A stretch of DNA of 33,063 nucleotides, taken from positions 1-33,063 of the forward strand of contig JAKLKD010000065.1 in the NCBI GenBank assembly GCA_023150845.1, read 5' to 3'. The notes under the pieces were generated by a model. The model was given only the letters and a program-made list of their open reading frames with translations, was not told the origin of the DNA and ran no database searches. Position numbers and translations under genes: made by a program. Source of the stretch: Myxococcota bacterium. GTDB lineage: Bacteria; Myxococcota_A; UBA796; CAJQPC01. Below are positions 7,020-14,652 of the stretch, piece by piece (the first letter of the stretch is position 1; each line of letters starts with the position of its first letter).

Positions 7020-9971
7020 CTAGGGGCTGAGCCGCGCCGCCCAGGCCGAGACCGCCGCCGGGTGCCCAGACAAGAGCGCCTGGATCGCGGCGGTGGCGGG
7101 ATCTTGGGCCTCGGGCGCCTCGTCGCTGGCGCTCGCGCTGGTGTCGTCGTTCACCTCAGCCCAGCCCCCGTCGAGGCCAAGCGCCGCGGCCCAGGCCTCC
7201 GTCGCCGCCGGGGCCGCGCGCAGAAGGCCGAAGGTGGCCAGCTCCTCGGGGGTGCGGGCGTCGGTCTTTGGCGCCCGGCCGGTCGGCCCAGGGGTAGGCG
7301 CAGGCCGCGCCGCCTCCCAGGGGGGCGTCCAGGCGTCGAGCTCGGCGAGGCTGCGTGGGGTGGACTGCACGACCTCTCGCATCAAAGCGGGGAGGATCGT
7401 GCCCGCCACGGGGCGTAAGGAGTCAAGCAGGCCCGGCAGCCAGGGCAAGAGCAGGGCCTCGGGCAGCTCCATGAACGCGCGGCTCAGCAGCTCCGCGGCC
7501 AAGGCCGAGACCAGGGGCGTGAAGCTCAAGGCCAAGAGCAGGCTTCCTAAGGCGCCGGGCAAGGCCGAGAGGCTCATGGGGTTGTCCATGAGCGCGTTGA
7601 ACTCGGCGCGCACCTCATCACCGCGCTTGAGCTCCAAGGTCCACTCCGCGGCCCACAAGAGCCCGAGCTTGCCCGGGTCGGTGGTGAGCGGCGCGGCCTG
7701 GCGCACGGCGATGATCACCTGGCTCCGCTGGCAGCCCAAAGAGAGCGCGAGGCTCTCCAAGGAGAAGACGAAGGCCAACATGCCCGCGAGCTGCTCAGGG
7801 CTCGTGCCCCGGTCGGCGAAGCTCTGGGGCAAGAGCGAGGCGTAGTGCTGGTAACCCGTGGCCACGAAGTCCCCGAGCCAGCGCGGCATGCCCTCGGGCC
7901 GGGCGCGCAGGTGGTGCACGAGGCGCCGCACCCGCTCAAAGAGCTCCCGGGCGTTCGCGGCGCTCAGCTCCAAGCGCAGCAGCTCCACGGCCCGCTCACC
8001 GAGCTCTTCAGAGAGCCGGTCCCGCTCAGCGAACAAGAGCGCGTCTTCAGCGAGGCCCAGGACCGTCGCCGCCGTCGCGCTCGGCGCGAAAGCCCGCTCG
8101 CGGAGCCGCCGCTCCAGCACCTGCTCGACGGTGATGCCCTCATACGCGAGCTCGATGAGATCGCGCAGGGCGGGGCCGTGGAGCTTGATGTCCCAGCTCT
8201 CTTGCACCCGGGGCACGCCGAGTCGGCGCTCGCCCATGACCGGCCGCACGGCGTCGCTCGACGGGAGGAGCGCGCGCAGGCGCCAGAGCAGGTCGGAGAC
8301 GGGGAGGAGCTTCGGGCCCTCCTTCCGCAGGTCCATCAAGGCGCGGGTGACCGTAGACTTGCCGGGGATGACGCCGACGGGGGCGAGGCGGTCGTAGACG
8401 TCGCGGACCAAGGGCGGCAGGGTGGAGTAGCCCACCTTGCCGACCCGGTCGCCGCCCATGACCATGCCGCAGAGGTGGCGCACGCTGCGCCGCATCGTCG
8501 GGTCGCCCTTGTCGAGGCAGGTCTCGGCGGCGTCGGCGAAGTCGAAGGGGCTCGGGTGCAGGCGCCCGCGCATCCGGGCGAGCAGCAGCGAGGTCTGGTA
8601 GATCGCGATGGCGTCGGCGGTGGACGCCATGTAGTGGTTCTCCCGGGCCTTGGCGACGACCCCGGTGCACCACTGGAGGAGCTGCTCGTGGTCCTCGGCC
8701 TGGAGACTCGGCGGCCGGGAGAGCACTGAAGACGCGCCCCCTTCAGTGGTGACCTCTTCAGGCGGCGGCGCGGCGGCCTTCTTCGTCTTGGCCTTGGGCT
8801 TCGGCGCCTCCACCTCGGCGCCCTCGGCGGCCTCCCCCTTGGCGGCCTTCGCCGCCTTGGGCAGAGGCATCGCCTTGAGGTTGAAGGCCTTGAGCGCCTT
8901 CTCCCAGCTCTGCTCGGCGACGGAGATGCTGCCCCGGGCGAGGCCAAACTGCCGCTCGATGGCGGAGTAAGACGAGGGGATGAAGCCGTACTGCCAGGGC
9001 GTGTTGGTGCGGGCGGGGATGTCCCAGCGGGGGTCGTCGGGCTGGCCGAGGCGCCCCGTGCCCCACTCCGGCACGTCCGAGGCGGCGTGGGCGGCGCCGC
9101 AGATGTACATCGCGTCCTTCGGCGAGATGCCCTTCGCGACGAGGTGGTCCTTCATGCGGGTCCACATGAAGCGCTCGCGCAGGCGGTCGCCCTCGACGTG
9201 CTCGGCGCGGCTGCCGAGGCGGCGGATGAGCGCCCCGACGAGCACCATCACCTGCCGCCAGGTGTTGTAGTCGGCGCCGATGGTCGGCTCATCGACGTAC
9301 ACGCTCCACCACTCGGAGAAGGTCGAGGCCCGGCTGTGCTCCAGCAGGCTCTCCAAGAACACCGGGAAGGTGGGCACGAGGCTGCCCAGCTCCACACCTA
9401 AGGCGCCGCCGTGCAGCCGGGCGTTCTCGTCGTCATCCGCGGGGCCGCTCGGGCCCGTCGGCGAGGACTCCTGGTTCGGCGACCACTGGAAGACGTGGTC
9501 CGAGGAGCGGTCCACGAAGACCAGCTCGACCTCGGGGTTGGCGAGGCCGTAACAGATCGCCTGGTACTCCGCGGAGAACGGCGTCATCGGCATCACCAAG
9601 GACAGCGGCAGCCAGCGCGGCGGGAAGGCCTCGCTCTCCCCAGCGAAGGCCTGCATCGCCACCGGGGGCACACAGGAGGCCAGCTCCGGCAACAACGCCT
9701 GGAGATCCTCGCAGGCCTCGATGAAGATGACCTTCGGGGCGAAGCGCTGGAGCCTGCGGATGAGCTGCACCGCGCAGGAGGGGCTGTGGTGGGCGACGGG
9801 GAAGATCTGCAGGGGCTCCCCCAGCACCCGGGCCACGTCGTCGGAGAGCCCGGCGAGCAAGGCGCTGAGGTGCTGGGCGTCGGGGGCCAGGTCGGCGGCG
9901 GCGCCGAGGAGCTGGGCCCGGAGCGCGGCGAAGGACTCGTCCTCGAGGACGCTGACGGTGGGGGCCATCAT
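7020..9971 (-). CDS. DUF5682 (YehM-like) protein, last gene of the MoxR-vWA operon
   Basis: The 983-residue product begins at tandem ATG codons (9971 or 9968) just after the stop of the ATPase gene, with GGTGAG as ribosome site. The N-terminal ~340 residues hold DUF5682 hallmarks: Val-Ala-His-His-Ser-Pro (His61-His62), an Ile-Glu-Ala-Cys strand (Glu85), Phe-Ser-Ala-Glu-Tyr-Gln-Ala-Ile (Glu135), a Phe-Val-Asp-Arg strand (Asp154) and Tyr-Ile-Cys-Gly-Ala-Ala-His (His295). A low-complexity Ala/Lys/Pro linker covers about 372-405. The C-terminal ~570 residues are mostly helical. No signal peptide or membrane span is seen, so it is probably cytoplasmic. E. coli YehM, in the yehLMPQ cluster, is the nearest known counterpart and is shorter (about 760 residues). 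Function is unknown; the family always deserves reading with its MoxR/vWA partners. Confidence 0.88.
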   Translation of the reverse strand: MMAPTVSVLEDESFAALRAQLLGAAADLAPDAQHLSALLAGLSDDVARVLGEPLQIFPVAHHSPSCAVQLIRRLQRFAPKVIFIEACEDLQALLPELASCVPPVAMQAFAGESEAFPPRWLPLSLVMPMTPFSAEYQAICYGLANPEVELVFVDRSSDHVFQWSPNQESSPTGPSGPADDDENARLHGGALGVELGSLVPTFPVFLESLLEHSRASTFSEWWSVYVDEPTIGADYNTWRQVMVLVGALIRRLGSRAEHVEGDRLRERFMWTRMKDHLVAKGISPKDAMYICGAAHAASDVPEWGTGRLGQPDDPRWDIPARTNTPWQYGFIPSSYSAIERQFGLARGSISVAEQSWEKALKAFNLKAMPLPKAAKAAKGEAAEGAEVEAPKPKAKTKKAAAPPPEEVTTEGGASSVLSRPPSLQAEDHEQLLQWCTGVVAKARENHYMASTADAIAIYQTSLLLARMRGRLHPSPFDFADAAETCLDKGDPTMRRSVRHLCGMVMGGDRVGKVGYSTLPPLVRDVYDRLAPVGVIPGKSTVTRALMDLRKEGPKLLPVSDLLWRLRALLPSSDAVRPVMGERRLGVPRVQESWDIKLHGPALRDLIELAYEGITVEQVLERRLRERAFAPSATAATVLGLAEDALLFAERDRLSEELGERAVELLRLELSAANARELFERVRRLVHHLRARPEGMPRWLGDFVATGYQHYASLLPQSFADRGTSPEQLAGMLAFVFSLESLALSLGCQRSQVIIAVRQAAPLTTDPGKLGLLWAAEWTLELKRGDEVRAEFNALMDNPMSLSALPGALGSLLLALSFTPLVSALAAELLSRAFMELPEALLLPWLPGLLDSLRPVAGTILPALMREVVQSTPRSLAELDAWTPPWEAARPAPTPGPTGRAPKTDARTPEELATFGLLRAAPAATEAWAAALGLDGGWAEVNDDTSASASDEAPEAQDPATAAIQALLSGHPAAVSAWAARLSP

Positions 9972-9972
9972 C

Positions 9973-11100
9973 TCACCCGAGCTGCTTGAGGGCCTCTTTG
10001 CCACCCTCCAAGAAGCCGACCCAGTCACCCTTCTCTTTGCTGGCGTGCTTGTCGACGACGCTGTGCCAGAAGCGGTTCATGACGCTCACGTCCTCGGGGA
10101 TGCGGCGCACGAGGGTGCCGACGACCGACGCCGCGACGAGCTCCGGGCGCACGACGGCGTCGCCGAAGAAGCGACTGTGCAGCACGGCGTCCTCCAGCAC
10201 GCCGATCTGCTCGGCGGTCGAGAGCGAGGACTCCAGGCGGCCGTCGTCGGTGTTCGCCGCGGCGGAGGCCTGGCGCAGATCCTCAAAGGTGCGCAGCAGC
10301 ACGTCGAGGAGCGAGGGCGGCACGTCGATCTCAAACCCGGCGCGGGCGAGCAGATCTTTGACGCGGAAGAGCACAATCTTCTTCTCGGCGGCCCGGGACT
10401 GCACGATGGGGATCTGCACGAAGTTGAAGCGGCGCTTGAGCGCGGAGGAGAGGTCGTTCACCCCGCGGTCGCGGCTGTTCGCCGTGGCGATGAGGTTGAA
10501 GCCGGGCCGGGCGAAGACGGTGTTGTCGTCGCGAAGCTCGGGGATGGAGATGTACTTCTCAGACAGGATCGAGATCAGCGCGTCCTGCACGTCCGAGGTG
10601 CAGCGGGTGAGCTCCTCAAACCGGCCCATCTCGCCGCGCTGCATGGCGGTCATGATGGGCGAGGGGATCATCGACTCCTTGGACTGCCCGGCGGCGATGA
10701 CCATGGCGACGTTCCAGGAGTACTTGATCTGGTCTTCCGTGGTGCCCGCGGTGCCCTGCACGACGTAGGTGCTGTTGGAGCAGACCGCCGCCGAGAGCAG
10801 CTCGGCGAGCCAGCTCTTGCCCGTGCCCGGGTCGCCGATGAGCAGCAGGCCGCGGTCCGACGCCAAGGTGACGATGGCGCGCTCGACGATGGACGCCGGG
10901 CCGAACCACTTCTGGGGGATCTCCCGGGGCAGCTTGTCTTGGGGGCTTGAGCCCAAGACGAAGGTGCGCACCATACGCGGGGTGAGGCGCCAAGAGGACG
11001 GGCGCGGGCCGGTGTCATGGGCCGCGAGGAAGGCGAGCTCCTCGGCGTAGCGGGCCTCGGCGGGGAGGCGCAGGACCTCGGACTTGGACGTGTCGCTCAT
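9973..11100 (-). CDS. MoxR-family AAA+ ATPase, YehL subfamily
   Basis: The 375-residue product carries Walker A Gly-Asp-Pro-Gly-Thr-Gly-Lys-Ser (89-96), a sensor-1 Ala-Thr-Ala-Asn strand (Asn208) and an Arg-Arg pair (223-224) in the arginine-finger region, then the helical lid. The Walker B region is atypical: Met-Gly-Arg-Phe-Glu-Glu (158-163), with Glu162-Glu163 instead of hydrophobic-Asp-Glu. The following Thr-Ser-Asp-Val-Gln-Asp-Ala-Leu-Ile-Ser helix matches the YehL subfamily. MoxR ATPases act as chaperone-like remodelers, normally with a vWA partner, which here is the gene immediately upstream. Ribosome site CGGAG. The gap to the vWA gene is 21 bases and the DUF5682 start adjoins its stop, so they are very likely cotranscribed. 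Confidence 0.93.
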   Translation of the reverse strand: MSDTSKSEVLRLPAEARYAEELAFLAAHDTGPRPSSWRLTPRMVRTFVLGSSPQDKLPREIPQKWFGPASIVERAIVTLASDRGLLLIGDPGTGKSWLAELLSAAVCSNSTYVVQGTAGTTEDQIKYSWNVAMVIAAGQSKESMIPSPIMTAMQRGEMGRFEELTRCTSDVQDALISILSEKYISIPELRDDNTVFARPGFNLIATANSRDRGVNDLSSALKRRFNFVQIPIVQSRAAEKKIVLFRVKDLLARAGFEIDVPPSLLDVLLRTFEDLRQASAAANTDDGRLESSLSTAEQIGVLEDAVLHSRFFGDAVVRPELVAASVVGTLVRRIPEDVSVMNRFWHSVVDKHASKEKGDWVGFLEGGKEALKQLG

Positions 11101-11121
11101 CGTGGGCTCCGGTCGAAAGGG

Positions 11122-12672
11122 TCAGGGCAGCGCGGCGCGCAGCTCTCGGATGAGGGTCTTGAGGCTGCCCGACATCAGGGGGATGCCGTGCGTCTTGAAC
11201 TGCTGGCGGAAGTAAGGGTTCACGTTGAAGTAGCCCCCGCTGGACACGGATCCGACGGGGATGAAGGTGACGCCGGCCGCGACGACGTTCTTGATCATCG
11301 CGAAGAGCGGCTGGTCGTTGTTGAACTCGTAGAAGTCGGAGATCCACACCATGACGGTGTCCTTGGGGTCCTGGATCTTCGCCTGGGCGACGAGCATGGC
11401 CTTGGGGCCGTCGTTCCCGCCGCCGAGGTTCGTGCGCAGCAGGACCTCCAGCGGGTCGTTGATCCAGGGGCTCAGGTCGATGACCTGGGTGTCGAAGACC
11501 ACGAGGTGGCCGTCCACCTTCGGCAAAGCCGCGAAGATCGACGCCAGGATGGTGCAGTTGACCATCGCGCTCACCATCGAGCCCGACTGGTCCACCACGA
11601 CGATGAGCCGGGTGTTGGAGGTGCGCGCCGAGCCCCGGCGGTAGTAGAGCCGGTTCACCATGAGGCGGCGGCGCTCGGGGTCCCAGTTGATGAGGTTCTT
11701 GTTGATCGGGCGCTTTAGATCGAGGTTCCTGAACACCCGCTTCGGCGGAACACGAGGATCCACCTTCGCTTTGGAGGCGCTCTTGACCTGGCGCTTGAGC
11801 ACGTCGGCGAGGTCGTTCACGTACTTCTTGATCAGCATCTTCGCGTTCGTGAGGGCCTCACCGCTGAGGTTCTTCTTGTCGCGGAGGAGCTGCTCGACGA
11901 GGTCCATCGACGGCGTGAGCTTCTCGGCCAAGGCGCGGTCCTTGAGGACCTCTCGCAAGGCCATGCGATTGATGAGGCTCTTCTCCAGGTGGGAGAGGGC
12001 GTTCTTGACCTCGGGCTCCGACATGAGGCCGCGGCCCGCCCGGGCCTCGTTCACGGCGAAGTTGAGGTCGTCGTCGTGAATCTCGGGGGCGACGCCCGTG
12101 GCGTCGGTGTCTTGGGCGTCGGGGCCATAACCGCCGCCGCTTCCGCCGCCGCCGCCTCCGTCCCCTCGCAGCCCGCCCCGGGGGTAACCGAGGGCCTGCT
12201 CAAAGCGGCTGACGTCCTGGAGCCAGTCGTTGTACTGCTTCGCCGAGACCTGGGACGAGCCCATGCCCGGCGAGAACACGTTCTGGAGCATCTTCCCGAA
12301 GAGCATCATCGCCCGGAGCTGCTCCCGCGCGCCGTGCCCGTCCTGGCCCAGGCTGGAGGCGAAGCTCGTGGCCTGGGCGCTCGGCGCCTCGGCGTCTTCA
12401 CCGGGCTCGCCGTCTTCACCCTCCTCGGCGGGCTGGGGCGGGTTCAGCACCTGCTCCAGGCGCTCGTAGTCGTCGCGCAGGCTCTTGTCGCGGCGCAAGA
12501 GGTCGTTCACCGAGGGGCGACGGTCGAGCACCAGGGGCGGCACGTCTACCTTCCCGGCGATCTCCAAGGCGAGCTTCGACAGCTCCTTCGGGGGGCCGTC
12601 TTCGCTCAGGGCCGAGGCCAAGGACCACCAGGAGAGCACCTGGCGGCGGTTCTTCGCGGCGCGCTCGTCCAT
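11122..12672 (-). CDS. vWA-domain protein (YehP-like) with intact MIDAS
   Basis: The 516-residue product has a mainly helical N-terminal region, an acidic Glu/Asp/Pro-rich stretch (about 80-98), a glycine-rich linker (about 166-183) and a second helical region (about 200-300). The C-terminal vWA domain has all metal-site elements: Asp361-x-Ser363-x-Ser365, a Thr near 414 in Leu-Arg-Thr-Asn-Leu-Gly-Gly, and Asp446 in Trp-Ile-Ser-Asp-Phe. It therefore should bind Mg2+ and a protein ligand, as CoxE- and YehP-type partners of MoxR ATPases do. It is longer than YehP (about 380 residues), mainly from the extra N-terminal and glycine-rich parts. No secretion signal. It lies 11 bases after the unknown gene and 21 before the ATPase gene. 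Confidence 0.92.
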   Translation of the reverse strand: MDERAAKNRRQVLSWWSLASALSEDGPPKELSKLALEIAGKVDVPPLVLDRRPSVNDLLRRDKSLRDDYERLEQVLNPPQPAEEGEDGEPGEDAEAPSAQATSFASSLGQDGHGAREQLRAMMLFGKMLQNVFSPGMGSSQVSAKQYNDWLQDVSRFEQALGYPRGGLRGDGGGGGGSGGGYGPDAQDTDATGVAPEIHDDDLNFAVNEARAGRGLMSEPEVKNALSHLEKSLINRMALREVLKDRALAEKLTPSMDLVEQLLRDKKNLSGEALTNAKMLIKKYVNDLADVLKRQVKSASKAKVDPRVPPKRVFRNLDLKRPINKNLINWDPERRRLMVNRLYYRRGSARTSNTRLIVVVDQSGSMVSAMVNCTILASIFAALPKVDGHLVVFDTQVIDLSPWINDPLEVLLRTNLGGGNDGPKAMLVAQAKIQDPKDTVMVWISDFYEFNNDQPLFAMIKNVVAAGVTFIPVGSVSSGGYFNVNPYFRQQFKTHGIPLMSGSLKTLIRELRAALP

Positions 12673-12683
12673 CTCGGCTCCTC

Positions 12684-14042
12684 TCAGGACTTCTTGCGGA
12701 GCAGCTTGCCGGCCCGCTCGTTGAGGTTCGCGAGCGTGCTGGACTTCGTCTTCGCGGCGCTGGCGAGGTCCTCCCAGGGGCCCGAGGGCGCCTTCGCGCC
12801 TTTGGCCTGGGCGGCGAGGGGCTGGAAGGACCAGGACCCGCCGTCCCAGCGCACGAGGCCCCAGAGGCGGTCGGACTTCGCCACCGTCACCGCGTCGAGG
12901 CCCTGGAGGGGGCTCATGCGGTCGAAGGTGATGGGCAGGTGCCCGTCACCGACGGCCACGGAGAGCACACCTTCGACGCGGGTGGGGGCGCCCTCCACAA
13001 AGAGCGGCGCGGCGAGCTGCACGGGGTGCCGGTCGGTCGGCGCCGCCTGGGGCCAAGACTTGAGCGCCATGGCGGCCGCGGCGACCTGGGCGGCGTCAAA
13101 GGGCTGGCCAGGCGCCACCTTGGTGAGGACCAGATCCCCCGTCGTGGCGATCGAGCCGGACACGACGAGGGTGCGGCGATCGGCGGTCTCGCGGAGCGCG
13201 GTCTCGTAGCCCCGCATCACGGCCCACCACGACTCCTCCCCGGCCAAGGCGTCCACACGCCAGCCGGAGAGCGTCGCCCGGACCACCTCCCGTTTGCTGC
13301 CGTGGTCCAGCACGCCCCAGAGCACGGCGCTGACCATGTTCCGGTGGTGCTGGGGCTCGATCATGAACACCGAGAGCTTGGCGCCATCAACCGCCTGCAG
13401 GCTCGGCCGGCTCTGCTTGGGCAGACAGGCCAGAAGCGCCCGGGACCAGAGGTCGGCCCAGCGGGCGCGGGGGGCGTCGGTGAGCGCGGCCAAGGGGAGC
13501 TTGGTGAGCAGCTCTTGGTGGAAGCCGGTGAGGAGCGTCGCCGGGCGCAGCACGGCGGGGGAGATGAGCTGCAGCTCCCCCAAAGACGCGTCGAAGGCGG
13601 TGACGGCGCCGGGCTCGATCTGCCCGAGGCCCGCGAGACCGAGCTCCACGAGCCACTGGCGGGCGTTGCTGAGCAGGCCGTGGGCCTCGGCGGGGAGGTC
13701 CACCGCCGTCGTGGCCGGGACCTCTTGTGCGGGGCGGCCCAGGAGCGCGTCGAGCTGGGCGGCCAAGGCGTCGGCGCGGGCGCCCTGCATGGCCTCGCGG
13801 GCGGCGGCGAGGCCGACCATCGCCGCCTCTTGGGGCGGGCCGGAGCAGGCGGCGTTGACCGACTCCGACACGAGGGGGCCGAGGGGGCTGCCCTCAAAGG
13901 CCCGGGCGAGGGCGCGCAGGGTGTCTTTTTGGGCGTCGGCGAGGCGGCCCAGGCCGCCTAAGAGGAGCTCATCGAGGGCGGTCAGCGCGGCGCTGGCCTC
14001 GTCAAAGCCCGGCGGCGCCGACCGCAGAGGGGTGGGGAGCAT
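12684..14042 (-). CDS. Uncharacterised operon protein between the SWIM and vWA genes
   Basis: I do not recognise this 452-residue protein. The N-terminal ~290 residues are predicted helical and Ala/Leu-rich. The C-terminal part contains a beta-rich stretch (around Arg-Thr-Leu-Val-Val-Ser-Gly-Ser-Ile) and a region resembling a small beta domain (Ala-Pro-Leu-Phe-Val-Glu-Gly-Ala). It ends in a basic Lys/Arg tail. A distinctive central motif is Met-Ile-Glu-Pro-Gln-His-His-Arg-Asn-Met. No signal peptide, membrane span or nucleotide-binding motif is seen. An AGGAG ribosome site precedes the ATG. Gaps of 11 bases on either side place it firmly in the operon. It could correspond to the non-SWIM part of YehQ-like proteins, split off as its own gene; that is only a guess. 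Confidence 0.85.
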   Translation of the reverse strand: MLPTPLRSAPPGFDEASAALTALDELLLGGLGRLADAQKDTLRALARAFEGSPLGPLVSESVNAACSGPPQEAAMVGLAAAREAMQGARADALAAQLDALLGRPAQEVPATTAVDLPAEAHGLLSNARQWLVELGLAGLGQIEPGAVTAFDASLGELQLISPAVLRPATLLTGFHQELLTKLPLAALTDAPRARWADLWSRALLACLPKQSRPSLQAVDGAKLSVFMIEPQHHRNMVSAVLWGVLDHGSKREVVRATLSGWRVDALAGEESWWAVMRGYETALRETADRRTLVVSGSIATTGDLVLTKVAPGQPFDAAQVAAAAMALKSWPQAAPTDRHPVQLAAPLFVEGAPTRVEGVLSVAVGDGHLPITFDRMSPLQGLDAVTVAKSDRLWGLVRWDGGSWSFQPLAAQAKGAKAPSGPWEDLASAAKTKSSTLANLNERAGKLLRKKS

Positions 14043-14053
14043 CCGGTCTCCTG

Positions 14054-14536
14054 TCAGCCGCTGATGAACCAGCTCAGCTCGGGGATGGGTTGGTTGGAGC
14101 AGGGCATCTCGGTGTAGCGCAGGTCGTTCAAGAACCGCGCGAACACCTCGGAGGCGGGCTCCTTCGTCTCGCTGCCCCGGGCGGCGGCCATGAGGCTGCG
14201 GGCGTTGCCGGTGACCGAGGCGTCGAGTCCGAGCGCGGCGGCGAGGCCGTCGGCGCCGAAGACCTTCACGGCCTCCCCGACCATCTCGACGATGTGTTTG
14301 CAGCCGCCGCCGCCGAGCCCGCCGCAGCGCCGGTTGTTGTTGGTGCTGCAGTAGAAGTTGCCAGTCCCCGCCTCGTAGAAGGCGCAGTAGACACGCTCGA
14401 TGTCGGAGCCGCTGGAGATGATCCCTTGGATTCGTTTGCCGCGCAGCTCAACGAAGGGCACGTCCTTCACCTTGCGGCCTTTGGGCGAAGGGCGGGGCGC
14501 GGCGATGACGCTGCGCCGCGCGAGGGAGTCGGACAT
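14054..14536 (-). CDS. Small SWIM-like zinc-finger protein, first gene of the MoxR-vWA operon
   Basis: The ATG at 14536 has an AGGAG site and is preferred over a longer reading that lacks one; the product has 160 residues. Residues about 30-60 form the beta strands usual before a SWIM finger (Lys-Arg-Ile-Gln-Gly-Ile-Ile-Ser-Ser-Gly-Ser). The metal ligands are Cys63, Cys71, Cys79 and His81, a Cys-x7-Cys-x7-Cys-x-His pattern instead of the canonical Cys-x-Cys-xn-Cys-x-His. The Cys-Lys-His-Ile ending is standard for SWIM. SWIM fingers bind nucleic acid or protein. E. coli YehQ, in the related cluster, has one within a much larger protein; here it stands alone. It is separated from the next gene by 11 bases. 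Confidence 0.8.
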   Translation of the reverse strand: MSDSLARRSVIAAPRPSPKGRKVKDVPFVELRGKRIQGIISSGSDIERVYCAFYEAGTGNFYCSTNNNRRCGGLGGGGCKHIVEMVGEAVKVFGADGLAAALGLDASVTGNARSLMAAARGSETKEPASEVFARFLNDLRYTEMPCSNQPIPELSWFISG

Positions 14537-14566
14537 CCTGGGCTCCTGATTTGACCCCGAGACTTT

Positions 14567-14595
14567 ATTCAATCGTCCGGGTGGTCGCAGGCCAA
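14567..14595 (-). promoter_or_regulatory. Candidate promoter of the five-gene MoxR-vWA-SWIM-DUF5682 operon
   Basis: On the minus strand TTGGCC (14595-14590) and TTGAAT (14572-14567) are 17 bases apart, each matching four of six consensus positions, 30 bases upstream of the SWIM gene ATG. It lies in the 116-base gap shared with the divergent protoporphyrinogen oxidase gene. A second minus-strand TTGACA at 14615-14610 has no matching -10. Moderate-to-weak evidence. Confidence 0.35.
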
Positions 14596-14652
14596 AGAGT
14601 GTCCACCCCTGTCAATGAGGCGATGTGGGCGGATTCAGGATAGGTGGCGCCT

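Noticed and set aside
14589-14608. Sigma-54 promoter on the minus strand upstream of the SWIM gene
   Set aside because: A GG-N10-GC spacing occurs, but the flanking bases match poorly (TGGAC and TTTGGC), and no enhancer-binding protein is nearby.
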